NCBI GenBank assembly: GCA_029215795.1
Contig: JARDYH010000004.1
Coordinates: 215,056,517-215,120,516 of the forward strand
DNA length: 64,000 nucleotides
Reading direction: 5' to 3'
Origin: Anniella stebbinsi
Taxonomy: Eukaryota > Chordata > Lepidosauria > Squamata > Anniellidae
Of the stretch, positions 1 to 11,912 are shown piece by piece. Below the pieces are notes generated by a model. It worked only from the letters and a program-made list of their open reading frames with translations, did not search any database and was not told the origin of the DNA. Numbering within the stretch: position 1 is the stretch's first letter; each line of letters starts with the position of its first letter. Position numbers and translations under genes: made by a program.

Positions 1-706
1 AAGAATGTGGTAGGGTAAGGCTTATTACTCAAGATCTATCAGACCAATTTTGCTCATTTTTGTTTTAAACTGAAGCTTGAGCAGTGTAGACATGCAGAAA
101 TTTTTTAAAGTTCAAAATAGTTCAAAGCTTGAGCTTTAATAGCAATTAATTGCCTCTATGCCAAACAGGCAGGACAGCCCCTCCATCAGCGGGATGATAG
201 ACAGCCCTGCTCAGCTAATAAGTGTGTAGTGAAGGTGGGCCCTGCCCACAACCATGAGATTAGGATATTGCCGCCAGCAGGGAGGGGAAATGGGATGGAG
301 ATGGCCAATTGGAGTGTGTGAGGGAGAGGAGGGGCCACCATCACAAGCAAATTTTACAGGGGGAATCAGTATGCATGATCCACATTTGCATTATTCATGA
401 GCCCCTCTGTGGTGAGGGGACTGGGGGGGGCAAAAAAGCAGGAAAGGAGCAGGATTACTAGCATCCATGGCAACATGGGCTTTATACTAATACAATGAAT
501 GATGTAACTTCGTAATTGCTCTGTATTACTGATTAATGGCCATTAGTTAGGTCCAGGCTAACAGTGCAGTCTACGTATGTTTAATTAAAAATAAGTCCCA
601 TTAAATTCTATCAGGTAAGTTCACAGGTAAGCGAGTATAAGACTGCAACTTGTTGCACATTGTTCCCACTGAAATCAATGGGACTTAAGTTAGCTGTGAC
701 TAAGGA

Positions 707-862
707 CCTATCTACACCAAGCAGGATACAACACTTTGGAAACGTTTTGAAAACTGTATATGGAATGTGTCCTGGGTCCCAACAGTTGTCACTACTGTTA
801 TAAACTATTTTAAACCGTTTTAAACCGTTTTAAACCGTTTTAAAGCAGTAGTGTAGATAGGC
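707..862. repeat. MITE-like element, CTATCTACAC terminal inverted repeats, copy 1
   Basis: It begins CCTATCTACACC and ends GTGTAGATAGGC. The interior has 10-mers of the form AAACCGTTTT repeated about four times. Related copies are at 43620-43755, 19343-19449 and, more diverged, 39910-40066. It looks like a non-autonomous DNA transposon with no coding capacity. Confidence 0.6.
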
Positions 863-1638
863 TCTAACTTTCTGCATTGATTTCAATGTGGCTTAATCTG
901 GATCAAACCCATTGTGTTTTCCATCATTCTGCATTAAATACACATATTCCTATTTACTGGGGGAATTATTTTGTTATTGTGATTTTTCTATTTACTTGTT
1001 GCCATTTGTTTGTTTGTTTGTTTTCCTTTTCCTTTTTTATTCACAATACACACGTATCAATATTTCCATGTGATTGTAGACAATCATGCAATTTCTGGTA
1101 TTAGCTTAATATGTACAAATATGAACCTATTGGCTAGATCCAGATTTAGTCCTACATAGAATAGACCCATTGAAATCATAACCAACTTAAGCCTCATTGA
1201 TTTCAATGGGTCTACTCTAACTAGGACTAACGCTGGATCCAACCCTCTGTGTGTGTATTCCAGCTACGCAAAGCCTCATTCCGAGGCCTCAGGGTACTTT
1301 GATGGGAGCTGCTGTCTAGTGGGGTCTGCCGGGTGATACCACAGAAGACCAGAGATAAGGGCAGGATTATGCTGCCTAAACAATCCTGGCACCATACAGC
1401 TACCACATGCCTTCGCCAACATCACCCCTCCACATGCGAAGGGTTGGTTTTGTTTCTTGGATTGCTTGTTTCTTGTGTAGGATTCAATGTGACCATGATC
1501 TCAAGCCCTGCCTGAGACCACCCCCATGAAAGCTTCTAATCTCTCAACTGCCACCACTAGGAGCCATTTCAGCAGGCTGTACTGAGGGAATTGAGAAGGG
1601 GAAACAAGGCCGTTCCACCAGCCATGCTGAAAGTCATG

Positions 1639-2179
1639 GACTCAGTTCAGACAACACCCTAGCCAACGCAGTGTGAAAACTCCATCCAACAGTTGAGTTT
1701 CTAGGAGGTACTGCCCACAAAACATGTTCTAACTCCACCATTGTGTGACTGTGGGCTACCGTGGGCTTGAATAAAATCTATCACGATGTTTGATTGGCAA
1801 TTCCTCTGCCCTTTCTCCTCCCCTGGTCCTCCTGATGCTATCCCATCAGCCATTGCTGCAAAAAACCAATCCCGGTAGCTCTCCTAGAGCGGCACTCCCT
1901 CCTTTCGCCACTCTTTCCAGGTAACTCTGTAGCCAGTGGGAAAAGTTGACTCAAAGCAATGGAAAACTCCACGGAGCCCATCACACAACACACAACACAA
2001 CGGCTGTGCAGGAACTCTCCTCTGCGCAGTGTGAATATTCTGCATGAAGTGTTTTCCAAAAAAACTCCACCGTTGCATGGAGTGTTCCTGCCAGACAACA
2101 CATTTTTCAACGGTGGTGTAAAAACTTCACTGTGGAGTTCTAAAACCACTGTTGAGAAACATGTTGTCTGAACTGAGCC
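1639..2179. repeat. DNA-transposon-like element with CTCAGTTCAGACAACA inverted ends
   Basis: The left end CTCAGTTCAGACAACA at about 1640 is mirrored by TGTTGTCTGAACTGAG ending near 2179. The interior has complementary segments (for example AACTCCAC and GTGGAGTT) and no transposase frame. Confidence 0.5.
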
Positions 2180-2480
2180 ATATTTTTTTGCTCTTCCCTC
2201 CTCCTTCCTTTTTCCTTGTGTGTTGGGTGATGGGTATTTTTAGATGGTAAAACAAAAGGCAGGGACTGTCTTGTTTTACTGATTATATGTAAGCTGCTCT
2301 GGGAGCCTTTTTGGATGACACGCAGAAAAAAAAATACTGTAAATAAATATTTAGGTCTCAGGAAGTGCATAGCGTTCTTTCCTGTCTTTGACTTCCAAGA
2401 CAACTTTTGTGGCAAAATGCTATATTGGATGTAGGGGCATCAATTGAAAGAGGAAAGTAAAATCGTGATGGTTTCCTTAC

Positions 2481-2528
2481 CCAGCGTTCTTCAGAGCTCC
2501 TGTGGTGTGTACTGTGGTGTCTGGATAC
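2481..2528 (-). CDS. DMP1: DMP1 exon 3 (SSEE acidic exon)
   Basis: This 48-bp phase-0 exon has an acceptor with a long pyrimidine tract (tttttcttcttctaatatatccag) and donor gtaagg. It encodes VSRHHSTHHRSSEERW. RSSEE contains two overlapping S-x-E sites, the FAM20C recognition pattern. The exon carries four histidines, which the human exon lacks. Confidence 0.78.
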
Positions 2529-2785
2529 CTGGATATATTAGAAGAAGAAAAACATGAATGAATAGAGGTATCTCATTAAATAAGCTCTTGAGAAAGGCAT
2601 CAGCATGAAGGGTAGATGACAGCCCAGGCAACATGCTTTTACATCCCATTTAATTCCATGGAGGAGTGGAGAACATGCTGACATCCCACAGTTTTGCAAT
2701 GCCATTTTTAAAAGCTACTCACAGGACGGGCACAGGATAGAGCCCACAGGGAGATAAGCAAGAGTGCAGTCCTCTGGGTATTCAT
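2481..2785 (-). CDS. DMP1: DMP1 (dentin matrix protein 1), 5' coding exons 2 and 3; gene continues off the left edge
   Basis: DMP1 is a secreted acidic SIBLING phosphoprotein of bone and dentin matrix that nucleates mineral and regulates phosphate. Two coding exons are visible. Exon 2 encodes a signal peptide starting MNTQRT and ending LLLISLWALSCARP. Exon 3 encodes VSRHHSTHHRSSEERW. Both are phase 0 with good splice sites. As I recall it, human DMP1 starts with a signal ending LWGLSCALP followed by a 16-residue exon VTRYQNNESEDSEEWK. The lengths (exon 3 is 48 bp in both), the LW.LSCA.P ending and the V.R...SEE.W pattern agree. The same-strand position just downstream of DSPP is the mammalian order. 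The large acidic exon is not here and should lie beyond position 1. I found no further exon between 1 and 2480. The gene identity is inferred from 37 residues plus synteny. Confidence 0.8.
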
Positions 2786-2793
2786 CTTAGTGT
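2723..2793 (-). CDS. DMP1: DMP1 exon 2 (signal peptide)
   Basis: The exon lies between an acceptor after a T-rich tract (gatgttgttttag, intron bases 2794 upward) and the donor gtgagt at 2717-2722. It has 8 bases of 5'UTR, the ATG at 2785-2783, and 21 codons ending Cys-Ala-Arg-Pro. A hydrophobic core LLLISLWAL follows a short Asn/Gln/Arg start. Cleavage is likely after the SCA of LSCA. An AAG directly before the ATG could serve as an alternative acceptor without changing the protein. Confidence 0.8.
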
Positions 2794-4377
2794 CTAAAAC
2801 AACATCAAAGGAAGTGTGTTAAAATAGAGAATTTACACAAGTGGTCAGCAACTGTATTGGTCAGGTTAGGGCTGGAGGGGGTGGTGATGATGATGATGAT
2901 GATTAACATTTCTATACCGCCCCATAGCCGAAGCTCTCCAGGCAGTTTACAAAAGAGTAAAACATTAAATGTTAAAAATCGATATGGGGTCCCTTACCTC
3001 TCTTTTCTTTTTACCATGTTGCTGCCAATGTATACTTGGCTGCCTGATGCTGAAAAGCTTAGACTAGGCTTGCTAAAGTGAAAAGATTATTGTTATAGGA
3101 TGGCATAGGTGAGTGGCAGGCCCATTTGTGGTTGCGGGAGGCCAGATTTATCCGCATGGCCTACCAGCTGCTGATTTCGGGTTGACATTGTGATTTTCTG
3201 CATGCTTACAATAACAAAGCTGGACTTTCTAAAACAATGTCTGATCGTATGTAGCATGCTGTGGCGAAACTATAGAAGAAAACCAAAAGGTATATGCAGA
3301 TTTTATTTCCCAGGCAAAGAGAGTGTTATGTTGTGTACACTAGCTGCATCTTTAGGGACGTTGAAGAAATCTGAAATAAATATAGATTTCTATGAATTTG
3401 ACCCATGGATTCTGCAGCAGACTGGTATTTTCCAAGGCATTCAGATAACTTTCTGGAATTGTATGCAAAATTAATCATATCAAAATACAAAAGTTACTGG
3501 AAAATATGCTAATATAACTTCATTTAAAAAACGTTTTATACACCTGTGATCTCTTGCAAGCCTCTGTTGTATAGCATTCTTTTTTCTGTGCGCTCTGCTC
3601 ATTGATTGTACACTGAGCTCAGAAAAACACGCAAAAATGTTACACGCCTGCAAAAGTTGTGTAAGTTGCAGCAGCCTTTTTTTGCCCACTTTTCTGAATG
3701 GGGAGAAAATGTTATTCTTTCAGCAAGCAGACAACAGAATGAAAGATGCCTGACAATCTGCAAAACAGACACGGATTGGATTCCGTACATCCCTATGCAA
3801 CTTAAGGCATACCATATATACAAATGAAAATATCTTGTTATGGAGAGATCACGAGATCATGCCTGGAATAGCAACTTCTTGCTTGCAAAATTTCCCTTGA
3901 TGAAAATCAAATGGCTGTATATGGAACATTGATAGCTTTTCAGAGAAGTTGTAGTAATTATCTAGAGCCAGTATCACTTTGGCCCCACAACACTTCAAGT
4001 TGTACTGTGGAAATGCTGAAAGGAGTCCACAAGAATGGCCTTGCATTTTGCTATGAATGTCATAGGTGCCCTTTGGATTGTGACCATTATGAATAACATA
4101 ATCTAACACACACACACACACACACACAGCATAATGGGTTGGGTCCTGGCTTAGTCATGCTTAGAACAGACCCATTGAAATCAACGACTTAGGCCTCATT
4201 GATATAAATGAATCCAGTCTAAGTATGACTAAGTTTGGAACCAACTACCTATTATTAAACTATTATTACAGGATTTGAAAACATTAACGCTCTATCCACT
4301 TACTTGAGAGTAAGCCAAACTGAAATCAGTGTAGCCTGAGCAGACATGGATGGGATTGTGCTGAAATTGCTCTTTAG

Positions 4378-4697
4378 TAGGCTGACCATATGAAAAGGAG
4401 GACAGGGCTCATGTAACTTTAACAGTTGTAGAGAAAAGGGAATTTCAGCCTGTGTCATTTGTATGCAATTCGTTCCTGGTGAAATTCCCTCTTCATCACA
4501 ACAGTTAAAGTTGCAGGCACTATACTAGAATGACCATATGCAAAAGAAGGCAGGGCCCCTGCAACTTTAACTGTTGTGATGAAGAGGGAATTTCACCAGG
4601 TATGAATTGCATACAAATGACACTGGCTGAAATTCCCTTTTCTCTACAACTGTTAAAGTTACATGAGCCCTGTCCTCCTTTTCATATGGTCAGCCTA
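4378..4697. repeat. Fold-back hAT-like MITE (TAGGSTGACCATATG family), copy 1
   Basis: The whole 320-bp element is a near-palindrome. The left arm starts TAGGCTGACCATATGAAAAG and the right arm ends with its reverse complement. Two internal arm copies meet near the centre at an ACTATACTAGAATGACC junction. Other copies in the window carry 8-bp target duplications. It has no coding capacity. Confidence 0.75.
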
Positions 4698-4700
4698 GAG

Positions 4701-4978
4701 TAGGGTGACCATATGAAAAGGAGGACAGGGCTCCTGTAGCTTTAACAGTTGTAGAGAAAAGGGAATTTCAGCATGCAGTCAAAGTTGCCAAAGTTGCAGG
4801 AGGCCTGCCCTCTTTTGTATCTGGTCACTCTAGTATAGCTCCTTGAGCTTTAACTGTTGTGATGAAAGAATTTCACCAGGTGCTGCATGCATACAGATGA
4901 CACCTACTGAAATTGCCTTTTCTATGCAACTATTAAAGATACAGGAGCCCTGTCCTCCTTTTCATATGGTCACCCTAC
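4701..4978. repeat. Fold-back hAT-like MITE, copy 2 (adjacent to copy 1)
   Basis: It starts TAGGGTGACCATATG three bases after copy 1 ends, and ends CATATGGTCACCCTA. It is shorter and more diverged in the centre. The side-by-side placement suggests insertion beside an existing copy. Confidence 0.7.
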
Positions 4979-6390
4979 AAGAGTGCATCAAAGAATGGAG
5001 GTATCTCTCCAACATCCACCTCAACATACATGCTTTTCTTAGTGCAAAATCTCCTTGCAGAACAAAATTAAGTAGACTATAAGTTGCTCCTTGTAACATT
5101 ACCTAGTCAACCTCATCACTGAGTTATATGGACTAGGGCTGCCTTTCTCAACCTGGTGCCCTCCAGATGTTTGGGACTATAACTCCCATCACACCCAGCT
5201 GGTATAACCCAATGTTCATGAATGATGGGGGTTGTAGTTCAAAGGTTCTGGACGGTACCAAGTTAGGGAAGTTAGACTAGAGGAAGCAAGGCGGTTTGGA
5301 AAATTGAAACTTCCCCTCCCCCATCAAAGTGAATCGCCTAGTCCCCCCACCTAGACACACACATTACATTTTTACAATTATCAAGCTGTTGAATCTACTT
5401 CCATGGTAATAGCAATAAAGAAGTGCCTCCCATAGCTCCAGATTATCATATATTCCTGTACACATTCTTCTCCATGCACATTGGGATTAGTTAGCAGACC
5501 GTGTGGTTTGGGAACTACACCGTTCTCTCTTGGTGCATGCATAGCATATACCAACAGCTTGTTTGGTCAAGTATCATTGAGCAATGTGGTGAACTAATCA
5601 AAAATTTGCTCCCTTGCTCCACAAATTCAGGCCCTATGACTTTATTCCCAAGAAGCTCCAAATAGCTACATCGAAGTGAATCGCAGCTATCCAACAAAGA
5701 ACAAGGATGGCACTTGCTACATAACCAGCTTGTTTACCAAATGGATGTTCATAATTTGCTAACTAGCCTCAGGTGATGACTTACAGGTGTAAATCTCCTG
5801 CCATAGATTAATCATCACTGCAACTAGAACTTTCATTGGAACTGATGGCAACTGAAACACAACATTTTGGTAGAGCAAGTTCATACATTTAGGTGACAAT
5901 CACTGATCTATCAACAGATGAACACACACATCTGATTCAGCCCAAAGTTCATTAGTATACTCAACCCGTGGGGCAACTCATAACTCAAAAAAAAAATCAT
6001 AAAAATGAAACGTATGGTATAAGCTGAAATTAATTTGGAGGCAAAATTTTCTTAAATTTATTGTTGTGGCTTTTCCTTTGCACACATTCACATTTGAATT
6101 TCCTTTAATTTTTTAACATCCCCATTGTTGAATGCTTTTAATCATCAAACCTCTTAATTATCAAACTGATCAAAGAACTTTGTTGTAAAGAAACCTTTTT
6201 AAGACTTTCATTCTCATCTTTTACCTCAAGTATATGAAAGATCATATAATGAGCACTGGCATTTAATCATTTTCGTCACCACTCTTCTTCACTTTCTAAG
6301 AGTTCCCTTTAACACAATACCAACAGGTACAGCCTGTGTTAGATTCATTCTTAACAACATCAGGACAACGAAAGGAATTAAAATATTTAC

Positions 6391-6490
6391 CTGTATGCCT
6401 GTTCAGTGGGTTTCCTCTAGGATTATAATTTTTTTAATTGCTCCACCACTGCAGATAAATTTTCTATCTTATTCTCAAATATCAGTTTGG
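6391..6490 (-). other. DMP1: Candidate non-coding exon 1 of DMP1
   Basis: On the minus strand a sequence ending CATACAG is followed by the donor gtaaat (6385-6390). It lies about 30 bases below a TTTAAA box at 6516-6521. The position, 3.6 kb upstream of exon 2 on the same strand, suits the untranslated first exon of an SCPP gene. The 5' boundary is estimated from the TATA distance. There is no transcript evidence, and the donor is moderate (lacks +5 G). Confidence 0.35.
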
Positions 6491-6515
6491 GGCATCTTCT
6501 ATGACAGTGCATGAA

Positions 6516-6606
6516 TTTAAACTCTGCTTCAGTTAAGAGGGAACCAATCAGCAGTCTTGAGGAAGAGGATGATGTCATAAGGTGTCATCAGTCATCCAGC
6601 CCGCCC
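6516..6606 (-). promoter_or_regulatory. Candidate DMP1 promoter: TTTAAA, CCAAT box, CRE-like and GC-box motifs
   Basis: Read on the minus strand from upstream, the block has GGGCGGG (6600-6606), a TGACACC/TGACATCA-type motif around 6571-6590, ATTGG (inverted CCAAT, 6544-6548) and TTTAAA (6516-6521). This order and spacing is promoter-like, and the block is not an obvious repeat. Assignment to DMP1 is inference from orientation and distance. Confidence 0.35.
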
Positions 6607-8167
6607 ACGTTTCCCTTCTGCCTCCAGATGCATATTTTCCCTAAAAATAAGCTGTGGTTCTCAAAATGACTAGACCAGTTTACATTTAATGAGAGATCCT
6701 GCTAAGGGTTCATTTAGATTTCTAAATTTATGCTGTTTCACATGCATGCAGGTTTATGAGTATAAACAATTGCAGCATCACCCACGTATATAGCCCATGT
6801 GCTGTCATCGTCAAGTCGGGGCTGTTTCCTGGTAATATATGTCTTTTACAACCAGACAGTTTGTGCTGAAATGCTCCCAAGGGCAGTGTCTTCAGCGAAA
6901 TTATTTGTGGGCTACCATATCTCCTTGCCTTACAGCCACCGTGTAGGAGGATGCTGGGAACAGCTTCCAAGTTAAAATGAAACTGCTGAATTTGCCCTTT
7001 GTGGCTGTGATACAACAAAACTGTTTGTAGCAGGCAGACATGGAGGAGAAACGTGAGCGCAGCTGGGATTTTGTTTTGCATTTCCACTACGGCTATTTGT
7101 GCTGCGGAAGAGGCGTGATGTTTTTCAGAATCAATTGGAACTGTAAAGTGGCTTGCCTCTTAAGTCTGCGGTAGACCCATCAAAGAAACATCTGGCTTTG
7201 GAGCATTTGCCCCTGTTAGTTTCATTATAATTTCAAGGAACATCTGAAAGTGAATTTAGACTTGGTCCATAGTTTAGGAACCAACGCACTAACCAGTAAA
7301 TTATGCAGAATAATGCATTGAATCGAAAATGTTTATTGCTCAATCTACAGATCATTGTAACACATACAAACTTAAAATTTTACAATACTATTATACAATA
7401 ATATTATATCAAAAGTTACATATAAGGTTAAAACAACAGAGCTGTAAAATACATGACATCCTTAACTGAAATGATAGTAAGGTGGGTGAACAGCAAACAT
7501 ACAGAAACCTTTAATAACCTATCAATCACATTGCATTTATATCTCTGAATCTTTATAACACTTTACACCGATAGTATCTAAGAACTTTGCTCTACATCTA
7601 GTAGCTTTCACTGCAAAAAGTGCAACCCTCTGTATCACGTATGGGTTGGCTGATTATAATAAATATGTCAATTTCTCCTTAACATCCCTATATTTCACTT
7701 TCTTTAAAAGAGGCTCTAAATAACTGTTTCTTATGTCTGTATATAATGGACAGTCAAATACGTAATGCGCCAAGAATAATACATAGGTTCTTTTTATCGC
7801 ATTGGTCACCTATATTCTTGAAAAGTCCAGATGTTATTAAATGCATTGCAAAGTGGTGGGCAAGCTAGAGGAATTCTATCTTTGCATATTCCAGTACAAC
7901 CTGACATGATTCACACCTCCCAGACTGCTGGACTGATGGAAACATAGCTTATCCATCAGATTTTATACTTCTTCAACTATTGCAATGCAATTCTCAACTC
8001 AACATGCATTGAAAATGCATGTTTTGAGGTAGAATGCACTTTGACATGTGTACTTTCAAATGAAAATGCATTTAAAAGCATGCCGAGACGCAATAAACAA
8101 CCAGCAGCAACCACGCAGCCAGTTTATAAAAGAAAAATTGTACAAACAGATTTAAAAACTGCTTCAA

Positions 8168-8207
<40 letters not shown>

Positions 8208-8914
8208 TTTTTATAAACTGGATGCGTGAATGCTGGTTATTTATTGTGGTTTGGAGTAATGTGTCACATGCATCACATTGCCCAGGGATCAGTTTAAAAG
8301 GATGTACATTTAAATATATACTTAAAGGCATATCTTTTCGCAAAGTTTTAAAAATCCGTGGATCAGTGTGGAAATTGGACAGAATGGCTTTGGAATGAAT
8401 GCATGCAAAAAGCGATACTGACTGAAAATAAAGCGATCCTTCCATCCCTATATGGAGGCACTAGGAACAAGCGCCCCATCAGCTGCACCCAGCTTAGACT
8501 GAAATAAAACTTTGCCACATCCTGTTAGTGGGACATGAGGAACTGGAGGCTGAGAAAGCTTATCCAAGTAGCAGAAGAGTCATGACAGCAAGAAGTAGCT
8601 TCCCCACTTCCCCACACACGGCCGGCCACTTCCTCATAACACCCACAAGGAATGTTAGGAATAGCTGCCAGGAAGGACTTCTCCCAAGCTGGCCTGAAAA
8701 ACCGAGCTTTATAAAGCACCAAGAGGGGAAGCTTTTTCTTTTTTTAATCTCATAAATATCTCTCTGATAATTCCCAGCCATTTTCCATCTCAAGGATTGG
8801 AAGTCGCTGCTGCTCAGGGGAGGGGGGATACAGCTTACTTGTGAGTTGCCAGGAAGCTTCCTATGTTGACCAACAAACGCATGCACACACACACTGTTCT
8901 TGGGGTTTTCATGG

Positions 8915-9526
8915 TGTCAGAGTTCCTACTCTGACCTGGACTCCCTGAGTAACTCTTTAGGGATCCCTTGCCTCCTTAAGAGTCCCACCTTCCTTCTTTT
9001 TACCGTCCCCTTCCCAGTAACGTAGGGTTTAGGATATAGACATGGGGTGAGTGACACTCCATACACTTTAGGTTAAACACAACAGTTTACTAGTGAATTA
9101 AAACAACCAAATTACAATAAAGGTATTTAGTCAATAGAGCTGAGTGATGCAAAAGGCATTAAAAGAAAATAAAAGTTGCACAAACGTACGTTCTTTTATC
9201 CTAAGCTTCACCTAGACTTCTTCAATCTGCATCTTTCTGCTCCTTCCTTATGCTTTGGTCATCCCTGGCTCTTCTACGGTTTTATCTTCCCATTGCAAAT
9301 TGTCCCTTTTGCATAGCTCAATCAGAGCAGCTTGTTCATCGACAGATACTGGCTCATCTTGCTGTTCCTTAATCCACAGGCACAAAAATAAAATACACTG
9401 CCTTATTAGCTCTATTGGTAAATTCTTTTTTTCTTTTCTTTTTTGAAGTGCCAAGTTCCACCCTTGTCAAATTCCGACTGCTGCCACCATATGTCAGGGT
9501 CCAGGTCATAGGGAGGAACCCTGACA
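8915..9526 (-). mobile_element. Possible solo LTR or LTR-retrotransposon fragment
   Basis: Ends are TGTCAGAGTTCC and GGAACCCTGACA, a TG...CA inverted pair. They are flanked by CATGG and CATGC, a 4-of-5 target duplication. Near the right end is a second TGTCAGGGTCC beside a sequence that reads TGGTGGCAGCAG on the minus strand, like the leader after an LTR, so the true LTR edge is uncertain. No gag/pol/env frame is present. Confidence 0.35.
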
Positions 9527-9907
9527 CATGCCCTCTGCAGGCAATCTTGATAGATCCTGTACCCTTTGCTCCTGTTTCCGGAGATGCCTGTTTGGGAGAC
9601 CAACATGGGGTTCATTCCCCCTCCTTCTATTCCAAATTCCATGTGATTATGCAGCAAGGACATCTATATCTCTTCACAACTGACACTTAATACCTATAGT
9701 TATGTATCCGGGTCCCCAACTCTTTTGGGCTGCTGGTCACATTTGGAATTTTGAGGGAGCGTCATGGCTGCCCACACAAAATGGCTGCAGAGGGAGGAGT
9801 TGTCCATTCATAAGATGGCTACCATGGTGGGCAGGATGGCTCACAAAGCACTCATTTCTCAGAATGCAAACTGGTGAAGCTAAAAGAAAAGTAACTTGCC
9901 CAAGAGA

Positions 9908-10122
9908 CAGTGTGGCATCGTCATTTGAGTGTTGGACTAAGAATCGGGAGACCCCATTCGGCCCTGAAGCCCTGTGGGTAACTTTAGGTCCGTCACTGAC
10001 TCTCAGCCTCATCTACCTCACAAGGCTGTTGTGAGGATAAAATGGAGAGGAGGAGGATCATGTGAGCTGCCTTGAGTTCCTCACAAGAGGAAAAAGGTGG
10101 GATATAAATGTAATAATAATAA
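9908..10122 (+). repeat. tRNA-derived SINE, squamate (Sauria/Squam1-like) type
   Basis: The head resembles a tRNA promoter (GTGTTGGACTAAGAATCGGG). It is followed by the body CTCAGCCTCATCTACCTCAC, AGGCTGTTGTGAGGATAAAATGG, GTGGGATATAAATG and an ATA-rich tail. Other copies are at 18770-19025, 20620-20842, 31063-31215 and 55431-55592. Confidence 0.7.
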
Positions 10123-11657
10123 GAACCTAAGTACAAGGCAGAGGTGGGGCAGAGCTTCAAAACACAAAAACACTCTTGAACCCAAATACAGATGGTGCTG
10201 GAGGGCAGTATATGTTGCAACATACCAGCACACTAGTCTCAATTTTTTTTAAAAAAATCTTAAGAAATTAATAAAAAAATCAGGAGGGACAAGGCCCTGT
10301 TATAAATAAACTAGCTTGTTTCCTAGCTCTGCCAAAGGCATGCCGTCTTCAACTGTCCATTTGCTCTGTTCTGATGATATTATTAATTACTATATTAACT
10401 CTCCTTCCCCACTCCTTTTTTTTTATATTTTAACTTGGTATTCAAACACAGCCCTTTGAACCTTGCTGAGTCTTTCTGCCCCAGCTGAATATCACATACG
10501 CAGAAATGCATCTCTTCAGTGGCACCCCTATCTCTTTCTTAACCATTCCAAGAACCAGGAGTCAACTTGGAGTAATGGCTTCGTATGTCCTGGTGCTACA
10601 GTGATTAGAATTCCAGGTTGGTTCTGCAGTCAGTAGAAGAAGAAGGTCAGATATTGGGTAAACCCTGGCAGGAAAAAACCCACAAGATGACTATCTCCCT
10701 TCCCCACAGCTTTGAATAAACAGGAGTCAGCTCTAAGTTGAAATAAGCTTATTTCCAATGGATGGTCTTCTAGTGTGGATTGTGTCACTTTCCAGCAATG
10801 GGTGCCAAGTAGGATACTAAAATAATAGAAACCCAAAACCACTTTGTTGGATTCTGCCTGAACAGAGGTTGCTGTGGAATGCACCCTCAGTGTGCTTTCT
10901 TCTGCACTCCTATAATATCTGCTCAAACTGTACATTTGTAAATAAACCTACTCTACTCTTCAGAAGGGGGGAGGAAGCTGCTCCGGATGTCCACTGCTAG
11001 GAGAAAGGAGAATGTTTGATATACTTAGGAAACTTTAGGAAGTGTAATATTTTCTCTGGTTCAATTGTGGCATTCACTAGCTGCAACGTGAAAACACATT
11101 ACTGGTGATGCAGTAACGTTTATATCAAATAAGATATAATTATATCAAACAGGACATAAACATTTGTATTTTGGATCCCAACCACTGGATTCAGGACAGA
11201 TTTGATGAATTTCTATGTCATCCCTTTCTGTGATTTACTTTTGAAATAGGGGAGTAAAAACTAGATGGGCCAATCCCAAGAAAAATAGAAGAGACAACAT
11301 GAAAAATAATAATTTATTTTACAGTTTACACACAGGGCAATTTTAATCTTATGAGTGTAATCGTGGCACCATGATATTAAATAAGAAAGCAAAGAATATC
11401 AGACCAGTGTGCATTTACTAGGAGTTTTATCTGTAATGGCTCATTCATCATACATGGAAGCCATTACTTGATGTTGCAATCAAGTAATGAATGAACTTAT
11501 GTGAATCAGCCTGGGGGTCTTTGATGAATAAACATGTATATAGAACTTGGATTTTAATTATATTGTCTCTGATTATGAACAATCAAATATAAATTGAGTG
11601 AAAATGCATAATTTATTGCAAACAAAACGGTAGCACTTGAAAACATGAATATAGCAT

Positions 11658-11668
11658 TTTATTTTATT
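11658..11668 (-). terminator. Candidate DSPP polyadenylation signals
   Basis: Overlapping minus-strand AATAAA hexamers (11663-11668 and 11658-11663) lie about 250 bases past the stop. Another AATAAA lies near 11330. Which is used cannot be told from sequence. Confidence 0.45.
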
Positions 11669-11912
11669 TTTCTTCATGTCTGTTAGAATTGGGTAGTGGA
11701 CTTTCTCCTAAAATCTCCCTAATTTGAGTTTGAACCTGATCCTAATCATACTTACTTGGAGGTCCCATGGATTTCAACAGCTGTTGCTTCCAGATAAGTG
11801 TGTTTAGCACTGTTATCTTTGCCTCTTTATATTCTTTGTCCATCTTTTCACGGCCATCATGATAGCTTCCAATGCTGTAAGGCATACAAATTTTGTTGTC
11901 CTTCACTTTAGT

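Larger units (their letters stand above)
1..2480. other. DMP1 intronic sequence, no exon recognised; palindromic DNA-transposon remnants
   Basis: I found no further DMP1 exon. The stretch holds a short fold-back element with CTATCTACAC ends (707-862), a palindromic CCCATTGAAATCAATGGG-type repeat (about 1130-1250), and a larger element whose ends CTCAGTTCAGACAACA and TGTTGTCTGAACTGAG are inverted repeats (about 1639-2179). Confidence 0.5.
2794..6390. other. Putative DMP1 intron 1; repeats only
   Basis: It holds the two adjacent fold-back MITEs, a (CA)n tract near 4108-4128, a CCCATTGAAATCAA-type palindromic repeat (4140-4255), and an interspersed repeat with the CTCAACCTGGTGCCCTCCAG / AACTCCCATC motif (5135-5280). 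I see no other coding exon. Confidence 0.45.
6607..11650. other. DMP1-DSPP intergenic region
   Basis: About 5 kb lies between the candidate DMP1 promoter and the DSPP 3' end. It contains a (TA)n tract (8171-8204), a possible solo LTR (8915-9526) and a tRNA-derived SINE (9908-10122). The rest is AT-rich sequence in which I recognise nothing. Confidence 0.5.

Noticed and set aside
9908..10122. tRNA gene
   Set aside because: The tRNA-like head is followed by the SINE body and tail and recurs as dispersed copies; no cloverleaf with a proper acceptor stem.
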